Shown here in pieces: positions 44,053 through 56,096 of a stretch of DNA of 64,000 nucleotides (positions are counted from its first letter, which is position 1; each line of letters starts with the position of its first letter). Source of the DNA: Sclerodactyla briareus (Eukaryota; Echinodermata; Holothuroidea; Dendrochirotida; Sclerodactylidae); the NCBI GenBank assembly GCA_026419785.1, contig JAODTK010003699.1:124001-188000 (forward strand), in the 5' to 3' direction. The translations under genes were made by a program, and so were the position numbers. The notes beneath the pieces were generated by a model. It was not told the DNA's origin, did not search any database, and was given only the letters and a program-made list of their open reading frames with translations.

Positions 44053-46020
44053 CTATGTAAGGAACACGCAATTTCGTTGATTTTCAAATGAATGTTCTGA
44101 TTTCAAGAGCCAAGGAATAGGTCTCTTAGCTTCTCAGCGATTAGCTCGTTAAGTGAGATCGGAACCCCCCCCCCCCCCACCAATTGGGCGAAACCACCGC
44201 CATCGGCTCTCCCCGAAAGTCACTAAGGAAGTAGCGCATATCTCAGTGACATTCTGCTTCCATTTTATGGGCGGTCATTTCCTAGCATTCGTGTACATAC
44301 CCCCTCAACACCATCCGTACCCTACCAAAACAGCATGCCCTACACACACCGAAATAATAAATAGGCAAATCTCCTTACTGAATGTGTAATTTAACTATCA
44401 AGTGGGTAATTACACGCAAACATGTATGTTGTTTTGTCCCAAAATCAAAAACACCAAGTAGGCATAACACATTTAAGTACCGGTAAGCAAAACATCTAGT
44501 AGTGTTTGAGTACACAGGTGGGGGGGGTAATTCTACAACAGTGACATATGTGTGTTAACTAGAGTCTCCAGGACACGTCATCGAATTTTGTTTACATGGT
44601 TTGAAGTCGTTTGAGACTCTCGGCAGGCTGGGGGATTACTTGTTTTTCGGAGGGGCCACAGTCTCGAATCTAAAGGAATACCCAAAAAGCGTTCAAACAT
44701 TATTGCACTCAATCATGCAAGGCATTTCTTTGGGTATATACATGTAGTACACACATTTTCAAAATTTAGGCAAGGAAAAAAATCTCATTAGGAAACCAGG
44801 ATACATGATTAAATATTAGAATAGAATGGTAAAAAATTCTGTCAGCCCCCTGGCTTATCCCCACAAAAAATTAAACTGAATACTCAATTTGTCAAATGGT
44901 TTCTTGCTTGCAATCAAAGGATATAAGCACGGAGTGGTGTTGCACAAGCATCCCTAAAGCAGAGTATGTAATCAGTATATACCCGAGATCAAATTCATAG
45001 AATTGATGAATGAATTGGAGGATCCCACACCATGGAGAGTTAGAGTATAAAACGGATAGGATTCACGCAATATTTCTAAACGCTATAAGCGAGCGATACT
45101 GTCCTTGTATACATGTATATTTTCACTAAGCTTGTGGAAGAGGACATTATCAATGGAAATCACAGAACAGGGGTCAAAAGTCACATCAGTATCCATGATA
45201 AGCTATGAAACTATAAGACACATAATACCAACTGCTAATAAAACCAAGACAATAAACAAAGCCAGTTATTTCACTTATGGAAAATGTTTTCAGGTACAAT
45301 GGTCACGAATGGATATCTTCGAAATTCACAGACTGTTTCTGTATGTCACATCAATCATTCACCAAATAAAAAAAATAATTTCTAAACGAAGTTATGACCA
45401 AAGTAGTTTACACTGACCAGAAACCGCTACGTTGATATTCTAGTGAAACACCATATGCAGCTACAACGTTTGCTAATCAACGCATAACAAACGTCATGCC
45501 AAACTAGGGATTTAGAGAATAGACGGCGCATGGTTGTTCGTGGGTTTCTGACACGGATTCTATGCAATCACCTCGAACGCGCGCGCAACAAATCGAAACG
45601 CTCGCATTCATCGCGGCAGGTTTTTTTTTTTTTTTTTTTTTTTTTTCAGTAATACGCACAGTAGCTTTCATCGCTTAGCGCGTTTGAGACAGACATTTCA
45701 CCAGTCTAATGAATGCGGTATAGTTATAAATATTGATAACGTGAAAAAAAACTGTATACTAGTCCCTATGGGAAATATATACAAGATGAAAGATTAATGT
45801 ATATGAAGTATACTTTTCCAATCTAGAATTAAGAAGTTGATTCATAGGGGTATTCCATAATTTCACGGGAACTTACAATAGTTCTCCAATATGCAAGCGA
45901 GCTTTGGCCATTCCAGGACGACCACAGCTGTTTTACCTCCTTGTAGTTACTCCTGGATGCGGGCGCCGTCTATCAATGACAATTCATTGCCATGGTGTGA
46001 TATGGCCGTCGATGCCTCTA
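44053..46020. other. No recognisable gene
   Basis: Contains poly-C (44,166-44,179), a 26-base poly-T (45,621-45,646) next to a CG-rich patch, and otherwise AT-rich sequence. I cannot support any of the short open frames. Confidence 0.4.
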
Positions 46021-46424
46021 ATTAGCATTGATTGTTAGCCGATCTGCCAGTCACCTCTGGGATTGCCTTAGCATTAGCCTGCTTGTTAGCCGAGTCCCTG
46101 CCAGCAACCTCTGGATGAGTGGCAGACCTGACCTGGGTACTGTCTGAATTCCAGTTGAACGGCAGGCTACATAACAGGCAGCGCTTGAGGATGTTAACGA
46201 TGTTCGGCGAGGTACAAGTCCGTACCCGGATTGTGGCAGGATGACACCTGGAGTTAACCGTCTGATGTCGCCTGTTTGACGGAGGCGCTATCGGCAGCCC
46301 AGCTACCTGAGGGGATTCTGGTGGTTTGCGGTCCCCGCGGGTCAAACAGACTATTGACCGACAACCGCAAAACGGAGTATCTTGTAGAATCAAGGTTATT
46401 AGAACAAGAGCGGCCTGTGAGCAC

Positions 46425-46700
46425 GTGTTTTTAATGTCAAATTCTTATATATTGCTTTACCACTGAAGGTTCAAAGGGCTTCACAGATATCAACCACGAT
46501 CATAGGAACCAGGATGCACTCCGAACAATCCCGAAGAGTATATGCGCAGCAGATATAATCAGCAGCGGGTGGGTTCTGAACCCTCACGGTCCCCGTTTGT
46601 ATCACCTGAATAGAGAGGAGAAGGTACACCACAATACTCTGGTTTACAAGTTTACGACGCCTTAGCCAATTAGGGCCCACCACGTCCTCACCATTCATAT
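46425..46700 (-). mobile_element. tRNA-derived SINE (Leu/Ser-like head)
   Basis: On the minus strand the A-box-like TGGCTAAGGCGTC (+ 46,656-46,668) resembles class II tRNAs (Leu/Ser). The B-box-like GGTTCAGAACCC (+ 46,571-46,582) follows. The body ends GAAGCCCTTTGAACCTTC...AAAGCAATATATAAGAATTTGACATTA, a 3' end style seen in invertebrate SINEs. The region upstream (46,020-46,400) has a short tandem duplication of TGTTAGCCGA...CAACCTCTGG and no recognised domain. Confidence 0.6.
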
Positions 46701-47215
46701 TATCACGTAGTAGAGGGCGATAATCAAGGAATGACTACATTGATCTGCGTTGTCACTCTCCTCTGATTTGCTTTGCCCCTCGCGTTGTCCAGGGATATTT
46801 AGTCCAAGGACACCTTCTGGAACTTAAACTGTACAGTAGTGGTACAGCTTACTTCTGCACGGAAACCACTGCAAGACAACAATTCACAAAGCTAGTCAAT
46901 TCCCACGAATGAAACGAATCATTATGCTCTATAAAATTACGAATACGGTTTCTGTAACGATATGTGACCGTTTTGAGTGATCTGGGGCAAATTGGGATAA
47001 GAGTAATAAAAGATTTGAAACAAGTCCCTAATCTGCCCATTAGTTGCCAATTGGAACTCTGAACAACAGTACAATCCAACGGAAACACCAGTCCTGTTGG
47101 GTTTTTTCTACAGTGGTGGAGATTCAGGAAATACGTAGTTCACAACAAGATCATATATTCAGATACAACATACAATAGTTGCCAAATTTGTATGCAACTG
47201 TTGAATTCATATTAC
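46701..47215. other. No recognisable gene
   Basis: Short frames on the minus strand (46,849-47,088) have no recognised motif. Confidence 0.35.
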
Positions 47216-47308
47216 CACAACGGAATTCGATGGACTGAGGACCGTTAGTAGTTGTAAAACAGGAGCATGAATTGGGCGAGGGATCAAGGATAGTAGCATC
47301 CTCGATCC
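47216..47308 (-). CDS. Candidate exon, Cys-containing, unrecognised
   Basis: On the minus strand a strong acceptor (TTGCTCCTTTGCAG) precedes, and a donor GTAATA follows, a 93-bp segment. It encodes IEDATILDPSPNSCSCFTTT, then NGPQSIEFRC. Both introns would be phase 1, as in many extracellular-domain exons. I do not recognise the domain. A region at 51,167-51,388 (minus) has a vaguely similar pattern (SPND...C.TGTGQFQF). No neighbouring exon was found, so this may be chance or a relic. Confidence 0.28.
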
Positions 47309-48510
47309 CTGCAAAGGAGCAACCAACAACCATCCATGGGAGCGTTTTTCCGATATAGATCCTTCCAGAAAAAAAAAATACAACCAATCGTCAAAAGAGA
47401 AGAGACCTGTCGAGCAGGATTAATCTATGACCTTGCTGTACAGACGATTATCTGACAGAAAAGCAAACCAGCGGACTCCCTCTGACAAGGAGTACTTCAT
47501 GCAGGTAAAGAGGTGACCTTTGAACAGAGATGTGTGAGGGCAGGCATCGCGTTCACTTTCCCCAGCGCTTGGATAAATGTGCCTAATTAACCTGTCAATC
47601 CAGGATGATGTAGTTTCCGCAGGCCCTCTTGACGGGGAGCAGGATTTACCGCTCTCGCTTACAATGTTGCTCGGGATCGTGGATATGGTGGGCCTGGGGA
47701 CCGGTCATCACCAGCAAACACTGATACTAGAACAAATTAATCCCCTCCATACTGATACACATTACTATTTGACGGCAAAGTAGCCGTCCCCTCTTCCACT
47801 CCCACTTGGGGACGGCAAATAATCGTAGCAATCACATCGAATCCTCGGGCTCCATAGTGGACTGCTGGCGCTGGCTCAATGGCTCTGCCTTATGGAAGCC
47901 AACGGGATCTGAGAGGAATCCTGCGAACAGAAAGAGCAAGGAGAATGTACTTACTAGAGCAGTTAACTGAACAAATGTGAAATAGTTAGGAGGGAACAAT
48001 TTCAATACTTGAAAGCAAAGCACCTCCCAAGTCCCAACTTATTTGTAAAAAATTGGAGTTAACAGCCACCCGGTATCGATTTGGCGGTCTCTCACTGTGG
48101 TGGAAGGACTAGCCAACAGTCAAACTCTTAAGGGTGATCTTGGGCAGCAATCTGACTGGGTTGAGTTAAAACCTCTGAGTCTAGGACTGGGGGTGGCAGG
48201 TTGTTAGTGACCTTGAAATGTGAATCGGCGTAGTCGCCCCAATTCAGAGCATGGACCAAGCCCTTGAAACAATGAATTTGATGGTTTATGGAAAAAAAAA
48301 ACAAAAAGGTTTGTCTGGCTGACATACATTTTATGACTGGTCACACCGTGTTAGTACGCCGCTTGACCACCTTGAGGTGATAGAAAGTGGGGAGATCTCA
48401 CATTGTACTCTAACTGGGGGGAAGTGCTTGTGTTTTCCTTTGATTTCGTCCTGGAGGGAGGGCGGGGGCACAGACATTTGTGGGGGCACAGATACTTTCT
48501 AAGTTGAGCG
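47309..48510. other. No recognisable gene
   Basis: No domain or repeat identified. Confidence 0.35.
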
Positions 48511-48515
48511 CCACC

Positions 48516-48800
48516 ATGGGTTATCGCGGCTGCGTACCCGTAAATTGTACAAGCCACACGTGGCGGGAATGAGCTTGCCGGGAGCTTTAGACACAAATTC
48601 GAATGGTGGAAATTGGACATTTGTGGATCTCACAATTGCTGCGCCCCAAAACTTCTTCCCACCAGTTCCGAGCAGAAGCGCGCAATTTTCTTTTCGTCAG
48701 ATTTCAACAGCAACATCTGCAAAACATTTGGTCAGGAAAAATTCAGGAATTCAGCCAGTTTTCGCACTACTGTCCCAACGATGACATGTCAGTACGTCCA
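48516..48800 (+). pseudogene. THAP-domain-like exon, disrupted
   Basis: The context GCCACCATGG around 48,516 is a near-ideal animal start site. The frame opens MGYRGCVPVNCTSHTW and stops after two more codons. CxxxxC right after the start is the beginning of a THAP zinc finger (C2CH). In other frames downstream the sequence gives WTFVDLTI, then NFFPPVPS, then FFSSDFNSNICKTF. These match the order Trp helix, loop and CSxHFN-like end of a THAP domain, but the Cys and His of the last pair are lost. THAP domains occur in host DNA-binding proteins and in P-type transposases. With frameshifts and a lost ligand this is best seen as a relic. Confidence 0.45.
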
Positions 48801-48840
48801 TGCCATGGAAGCAAGGATCACTTCCGAGTAGTAGTTTCCT

Positions 48841-50625
48841 GGAGAAAAGAAAACACGCATTGAAAACCAAAGCACTCGAATAGCCTAGGCTACTGCACGT
48901 TTTTCCCAAAACAAAAAAACAATTGGAGCGTGGTTGAGGGGGGAAGACGAAACGGACAAGAGGTCTAAATGGTTAGGAATCCAGAAGAGGTTGAGTGTAG
49001 TTGTCAAGGGCAATGAGATGTTAATTTTTTTTTCAACTCATGGATATTTATATCTGCTATGGGCCAATGAGTAGGCACTTTCCCATAAGCTGCGTAGATG
49101 CCCCTCCGCCATTAGGGTTTGCTCTCGCTAAAAAATTGAGACTCCCCCAGTGGCCAGTCTACTAACTTTTTATGGCCCAAGCCTACCAGTGCTAACTTCC
49201 CGAACATGCCACTGCATGCCAGCCTTGCTCTCCACATCAGAGCTGAGCCATACTCTGTACCACTGAGGTGGTAGGTATCCTAAATACTAGACTCAAAGTT
49301 CCGGAATCCCCCGTAAAAGGTGGCAACCCCGACTGACAGCTAACGGAACACATCCCATCCAATCCTTTAGTAACCGGGCCGACGGTTATGGTTTGAAACG
49401 TCGCATTTAACTATGTTCAAGCAACCCCAAGAAACAGCCGCCTGATGGCGTTGAACGCCTGGAATACCTCACAATATATACAAGGGTCTATAAAATGTTT
49501 AAAACAGTCGGGAAAAGCATTATTGTGGGCGAAAATGAGGCTTTTTCTGTCAATTAAACGTATCGTCCTGACTTCACTAGAAGCAATGACCCGTGGAAGG
49601 ACCGAGGTCTATTGACCAAAACAACAAGTCCGACTTTTTAACAGAGTTCATATTGGGCGAGAACAACAACAATCCTACTTGTTGGAGTTGTCACTCGGTC
49701 TCATTTTTGGCGATCCTATTATTTTCATTGGGCACATGCACAACATTTACGATGGACAACGCATGATTATTTATATCTTAGAAGTGGTACACTCGTAACA
49801 CAATTCCCACAATTGAAGCAGGCAAACATGAAGTTGAAAAGCAGTTACGGGGGACCTGGGCAGGCAATTTCTTTGCGGTCAATTCGGTAATCCTCACATG
49901 TCAAAAAACAATATGGGGAATGAGTAAGTGTCCTAAACCCCTTTCTTAACTACATAACTGGTCTTTTGGGAATATTAATGAGATGCAAGCTGGTCAGAAA
50001 CTAAAGTTGAACAGAGAAATTTGCCCGTTTAGCGCTAGCCTAAAAAAACAACCTACAGGCCTAGGCCTCAGTAGCTACATGAGTTCTGCGTAACTCTCAA
50101 GAAAAGATTGATAAAAGTAATCAAATATTACCAATTCGTTAGCGAATGAATTTGCTAACTTTCTTATTATGAAGCTATAGTTGCATAGTGTAAAAATATG
50201 TGTTACCCCTTTGTTATTTTGCATAACTAAAATCTACTCCGTGTGGTAGTCCTAGTTCACGTAATGACCTCTGTTAACGCTCCGATTAGCGAGCCCTATT
50301 CTTTGTATAATCGGTAAGTTATCGCCCCATAATACTGACAATTTCGTTCAAAGTGTTTTTGGAACTTTACATTTAACTGTGATTTTCAGGGCAGGCCTGA
50401 TAGCGATTTATGATTTGGATTTTTGCTATGTTACGCCATAATCTATCCCGTATGGATGTGTAGTTTCCGTGTGTAAACCCTCATATACCAGTTCTGGCGA
50501 AATATTGTTGTTGAGGCTTGTCTCTCCTTCTCTTCCATACTTTAAGTTTAAGACCTATCCTATGACCTACTTTGCAAGGCTTATTCCAAGCCATGCTAGA
50601 AAAACCCATTGTAGCCTGCCTTGGG
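48841..50625. other. No recognisable gene
   Basis: Mixed sequence with no domain, clear repeat or splice-supported exon that I can name. Confidence 0.4.
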
Positions 50626-50739
50626 CTTTTATCAAATTTTGGTGGCATCAATTACAAGTTTGTATCTGTAGGGAATAGGATAGCAGTCCCAACGCGCCAT
50701 GTAGAACCCATCGGACAGGAAACAGGTGTGTGCACGGGC

Positions 50740-50945
50740 AGACTCATCCAATTCCAGCTGCTTGAGAATGCTCCAATACCCGATCTTGACGTTAACTATC
50801 TGTGACGGGCGGATACTTTCCTGCGGCATTTTATTCCAGTCAACAATACGTTTGGCCAAAGGTGTATTTGTAAAAGTCCTTGTTTGCGGCTAGCTTGTCT
50901 GGTTAGGCGTTTGCAGTGAGTGTGGCCTGTAAGGCCGTGCCTTTT
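50740..50945 (-). mobile_element. LINE 3'-ORF fragment
   Basis: The minus strand reads RLTRQASRKQ, then AKRIVDWNKMPQESIRPSQ. This corresponds to the last part of CR1-like ORF2 proteins, where FxxRVxxxWNxLP is conserved. The frame changes once. It abuts a GACTCG-rich MITE block at 50,961. Confidence 0.5.
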
Positions 50946-50960
50946 GAAAAATACTCTATT

Positions 50961-51107
50961 CCAGTGTGGATCGAGTCCACACTCCGATTCCGAGTCCAAG
51001 ACCGAGTCTCCCCATCCGAGGCCGAGTCCAAGACCGATCCTCAACTTCCGAGTCCGAGTCGTCCCGAGTTCTTGTGTCCCGATTCCCGAGTCCGAGTCGC
51101 ACGAGTC
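50961..51107. mobile_element. GACTCG-rich MITE block (copy C)
   Basis: Starts CAGTGTGGATCGAGTCC and continues with degenerate CCGAGTCC/CCGAGTCG hexamers to GCACGAGTCCC. The start resembles the CAGTG-type ends of copies A and B at 56-57 kb. The right end is incomplete. Confidence 0.5.
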
Positions 51108-51414
51108 CCTATTAACAACTTGGCATTTTAGGCAGAATATCTGGTATCCGGTTCAAAGAAGCAAAGTTATTTGCAGTTAGTTGTTGCGTCATCCCCACAA
51201 CAGGGTATATGTAATGTTGGCATATTCATCCCTACAAATTGGAATTGACCCGTACCTGTTTTACAGTTTGAGTCATCATTGGGGGAGTTTGCATACAATA
51301 GCCATGTAGTGGTGCAAATTGCATAGGTTACAGCGTGCCCAAAACTAACAAAATAAATGCCCTGAAACAACTCATTATATAACTCCATGGACCTCTTTTC
51401 TCGCCACCTCCCAC

Positions 51415-54400
51415 AGTTTAGTTTAGTTTAGTTATTGAATAAGGGTCAGGAAGGACAAAATCCGCATAAACGACCCGCATCCACACACCCCAGGAAAGAA
51501 GAATGAACCAAAACTCGACTAACTAATACGCCCTTATCCGAAAAATAAATCAAGACTGTTCTTGAAAGCATTCACACTCTCAGACAAACAAATTTTCACG
51601 GAAGACAATTCCACTCATTGATCACTCTCCTGCGAGAAAAAGATTTACGAATGTCCATTCTACAGCGCTTGCCACGAAACTTGAGACAGTGGCCTCTATT
51701 TTGCCGTCACATTGGAAATTCAAAGAAGAGTGGAAGGCCAGGCCATCGAGTCCATGGACATTTTGAAAACCTGAATAAGTCACCCCGAATCGCCCAGCTC
51801 CATGGTAGTTAGACCGAGACGGCCTTACTCTTTCCATTCGTAAGATAAATTTTTCAGACAGGTGACTCATTCTAGATTTCCTCCCCGCTGAAACGTTCTC
51901 AATTACCTGCTTGTCTTATTGGCAAGTCGGGGATTCCCACACTTGTACAGATTACTCTAGTGCGGTCTCAACCAGTTGCTCAAACAGCCTACAACAATAT
52001 CAATTACTCAAGGAAACTGAAGTTACGTCTATAAGCCAGAAATCCAATAACCTCTTCAACAGCTTCGGCACACTGCTTGAAGTTTCAAAGCAGAATCAAA
52101 ACAACCCCAGATCTTTTTCCTGAAATCACCTCCTGAATTTTCCGGCCATTCCCAACTTGTGAAGGAAGCGTTGCCATTGTGAAAACAATCATGCATAACT
52201 TTGCACTTGTCGACATGAAAACATTTGCCAGTCGAAGACCATTTGGAAATTATATCCAGATCCTTTGAACATTGCAGCATCATCACATTCGAACGCCTCC
52301 CTATACAACTTAGTATGTCCTGGCGAATTGCTTAACCCCTTGGATCAACAGAACCTTCAAGACCGTCAATATAAAGCCAGAAACAGAGCGGCCCAAGGAA
52401 CCGCTCCCTGTGGAACACCACTAGACCTTTTGGCCCAAGAAGACGACCGCCCCATTAATGACAACTCGTGTTCCCTACTGTATGAAGCCACTCACGAATC
52501 CACGGAGGACGATTCCCCTCATACCAAAGCTCTCCACCTTGAGCAAGAGACGCCCATGAGAAACTTTGTCAAATCTTTCTGAAAGTCCAGGAAATTATAT
52601 CAACAGAATTGCCGTTGTCCACAGAACATGTACCATCTTCCACAGTTCTTCCACAATTCCAAGAGCTATAGGTCAAACACGAACGATCTTATTCCTTCCT
52701 AAAACCCATGCTGAGAAACTCTAATCAGACTATGCTCAATTTAAATAATCAAAGTATAGGATCCCGAATGTATTGATTCCTATACCTTGCAGACAACCTA
52801 GTAAGACTGACTGGCCTGTGATTACAAGAAAGACCGATTACCTTTTTTGAAATAGGACAAACATTTGCTCTCCTCCAATCTCCGTAACACTACCTCTTGT
52901 AGAGTCTTATTGAAATAATAGCTATGGAACAGACAACTCTCGGCAAAGGTTTAGTAAGAAACAGATAAACTCGCGCAGACCAGAGCTTTATCCCTTTTGA
53001 GGCTCTGTGCAATTTTCTCCTTTTCTAAACAGACGAACACACCATATTACCAATATCGGCGGATAAACCCCGACATCTAGGTCACCAAAATTATCCAAGT
53101 TCTCAAGAGTAAAACCGACGAAAGTATTATTAAGAACCCTAGCCCTCTCCTGGCTATCGCGATTGTACACCCGAGTTTGGGGAATCTATCAAAGTACAAT
53201 GCGTTCCTTGACTTTCTGCTTCCCCCTCACAACAGAGAAAAATGCACGAGTATTCTCCTTGATATAGAGGCAATCTGCCTCTCGAAATCGAGTTAAGCAC
53301 CAGAAACTAAACGCTGGCCAAGTTTTTGCTGACTTTGAAATGCTCTAGATCAGACACTGACCCAGAAGAACGATAAGTCGCCATCGTGGTCGCTTACGTT
53401 TGATGACCAGAAAAACTTTTCCTTTTCATCAAGAAGGCTCTTGGGTCTTACTCTGGACGTTTCCTCCAGGAACGTGAACTTTTCATAACCTCGTTAACTT
53501 GTCAATGAAACCTTCCAAGAGTCAACAACAGCATTCGGACTTTCTAACAATTTTATGATGGCCAACCTACTTTGCTAAAAAACTGGAAATTCCATCCCAC
53601 ATCGCCTTCGCGAAACAAGGAACACGCTCTACACTCTGTTGGGATATTGACAGAACAAGACCCATTGAAAGCTAATATATCGTGATCACTTGCACCGGTC
53701 TTCCCCAAGCTCTCTACATTATCTACGAGTCTGGGATCACTGCTCAAAACTAAATCCAAATTATTATGCTTTCTGGTATGTACATGCTGAGAAAGGAAAC
53801 AATCCTGCTTGACATTGAAAAACGCCAGATCCATAACTGCCACTAGTACCATTTGACCAAGAAATATCTCGCTATTGAAATCACCCATAATAAATTGTAC
53901 TCTTCCAGAAACTGCGAAAGCATGTCGGAAAGAAAAGAGTTTGTGTGTCTTCAGAGCTAATTGGAGAACGGTACACACGCCAACTAATAAAGCACTGGGA
54001 ATACCAGATGGAAGTTAGACGGAATTTCACAACCATACCCGAGTTGACACAACTTACACCAAACAACCAATCTCGGCTTCTCAAAACTATTCAGTCAGAC
54101 CTCACCTACATACACAAAACTCCACCACCAATGCCAGGAAGAGTAATCTATCCTTTCTTGCCTATAAACCACCAAACTGTTTCAACAACCACGACTCTTA
54201 ATACCATACTCAGGCTTGCGTCCTGGACTAAACTCGCACTCACAAACTTGGTTTCCTGATACTTTGAACATAGCAAAGAAAAGAGAAAGCTGGCTAACAT
54301 ATCTCATCGGCTACTGTTGACCTCGCCAGAGCTCCCACTCTGCGATGCTTACTATTTACAACTCTGCCAGTAAGCCTCGGACACCTGAAACCTCGCCCCC

Positions 54401-55170
54401 AAATTTATTTTAACATCCCTTCCACGCAGAAATTGACCACTTGCCTAACAGTGGAAGCCCAGGCACCATTAAGGTGAAGACATCCGTAGCGAAAAGATCC
54501 CTCCTTCCCCAGAAACACGAACATCCACAACTGAACGCCCTCCCCATCACACTCTAAATTTAACTCACCTATTGAGACCCGCTATCGTCCCACCAGACGC
54601 GACCGTCAAACCTGTAGAATGCCACAATCGCGACACTTTCGACCTAGTGGCCTTCAGCCTGCAAACATTTTCACGAATCGGATCTTAGGATGTCCCGACT
54701 GTCACCCCCCGCCCCCGGGAGATTAAAGTAGTGGCCTATCTCGACAACCACCACCCTCCTCATCCCCCACAATCCTGTTCACCCTCGCATTAATATCCTC
54801 CACCCTAGCCCCCTGAAGACAAACGGCGGCTTAAAAACGCGCGTTCGCTTTCAGCTTATCCACGCGACTAATCCCTGTCCCATACCGACAATGAAGCCCC
54901 CACAGCAAACACTTCCCTTTTACCTTAATCCTCCCCCAAGTCCACTTCCTCCATCCACATCCACCGCGACTGGAACCACGGGCTCTGACTGTCGCCCCCC
55001 TCTGTACTCTCCCCGCCCCCACCCATCCCAACTGACCCCCCTGCAAGCCGCCTCCTCAAACTGCCAGCACACTAACACGATTCCTAGTGTCAAGGCCAGG
55101 ATCACCACTACTTCCGTTGTAACGGCAGCAGCACCCCTCCTAACCTCTTCCCACTGACACTCACGGCCCC
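51415..55170 (-). mobile_element. CR1-like LINE, nearly full length, decayed
   Basis: Reading from high to low coordinates: an ORF1 end homologous to the LINE at 3.3 kb, with DVRVSGEGGIFS near 54,523. Next is the endonuclease in one 142-codon frame at 53,553-53,978, with MGDFN at 53,874-53,888, LDLVLSSDPRLVDNVES, and GASDHD (SDHD at 53,679-53,690). RT fragments follow, including VDKCKVMHDCFHNGNASF (about 52,215), then thumb and C-terminal parts to 51,600. The 3' tail ACTAAACTAAAC appears inverted at 51,415-51,433. Catalytic GDFN and SDH of the endonuclease are intact locally, but the RT part is broken by frameshifts and stops. The 5' limit (about 55,170, near a poly-T run) is uncertain. The G-poor, C-rich + strand at 54.5-55.1 kb is the complement of its 5' part. 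Confidence 0.8.
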
Positions 55171-55904
55171 AAGCCTTTTTTTGTTTGTTTTTTTTTTTTT
55201 TTTCGCTTCAAGCCTCGGCTAGTCTTTTGACCCTTCGTCCACTATAAATATACCCATCCCGCCTTAGTTCCTCAAAGCTCACCCCCTTAAACTCAGCACT
55301 CCGCCCCGACTTCAGATACTCAATCCACATATCACAACCAAACCCTTACATGCCTAGCAGCCTATCCTTCCCTCCCATACAGCAAATAAATAGAAGACAA
55401 AAAGTACAGAAAATGAAAAAAATAATAGGGGCCTACCAGTGAAAAATACTGATGCAGACGAAAAAAAAAGAGTGAAGGAAAACACCACGAACACTAGTTT
55501 AACCACGTTTTATTCTCCACGGGTCGCAACATACAAATAAAATACAAGTTTTGCAAACTCCAGGACAATAACAGCTTTCCAGAAAGCCGTTATCACTTTG
55601 AAGTATTTGTTTCATTGCATTTCAGGAACATCACATATCCTCTTTATAAACAGACGTCCATAGTGTAGTACCTCATAAGGGTTCCACCATTGCTAACAGC
55701 CATTCCGACAAGCGCATTCAGTCATAAAATGTCACTATTGGCTATAACTTCAATTTTATACGAGTGAATTTCATGAGACATTGAACAACCAAGACCGTAT
55801 ATCACTTTATGATTGTCATGTTGATGTCAAAATGGTCTGCAACTTTAACACTGAGTTTCGGGATTTCCCTGTGGATTTTTTTCTGAGCTATTCTTTGAAC
55901 GCTG
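55171..55904. other. No recognisable gene
   Basis: A T-rich run (55,185-55,204) and AT-rich sequence follow the LINE 5' end. Nothing coding is recognised. Confidence 0.4.
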
Positions 55905-56096
55905 GACTCGGACCGAGTCCCCGATTCCAACAAGCCGAGTTCCGAGTCCGAAGTCATCAATGACGATCCGAGTCTAGAACCGAGACCGACTCGAGTCCTC
56001 CAACCTGATCATTCTTACAGCCGAGGTTCCGAGTCCGAGTCATCAAGACGATTCCGAGTCTGATACCGAGACCGGCCTCGAGTCCCTCCACCACTG
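55905..56096. mobile_element. GACTCG-rich MITE (copy B)
   Basis: The right end, read inverted, is CAGTGGTGGAGGGACTCGAG. The body is made of CCGAGTC/GACTCGG hexamers. The left end (GCTGGACTCGGACCGAG near 55,908) is a less complete version of the same terminus. It sits at the 3' edge of the Jockey-like LINE remnant. Confidence 0.6.

Noticed and set aside
54891-55157. Pro/Ser-rich plus-strand open frame
   Set aside because: It is the complement of the G-rich 5' part of the minus-strand LINE.
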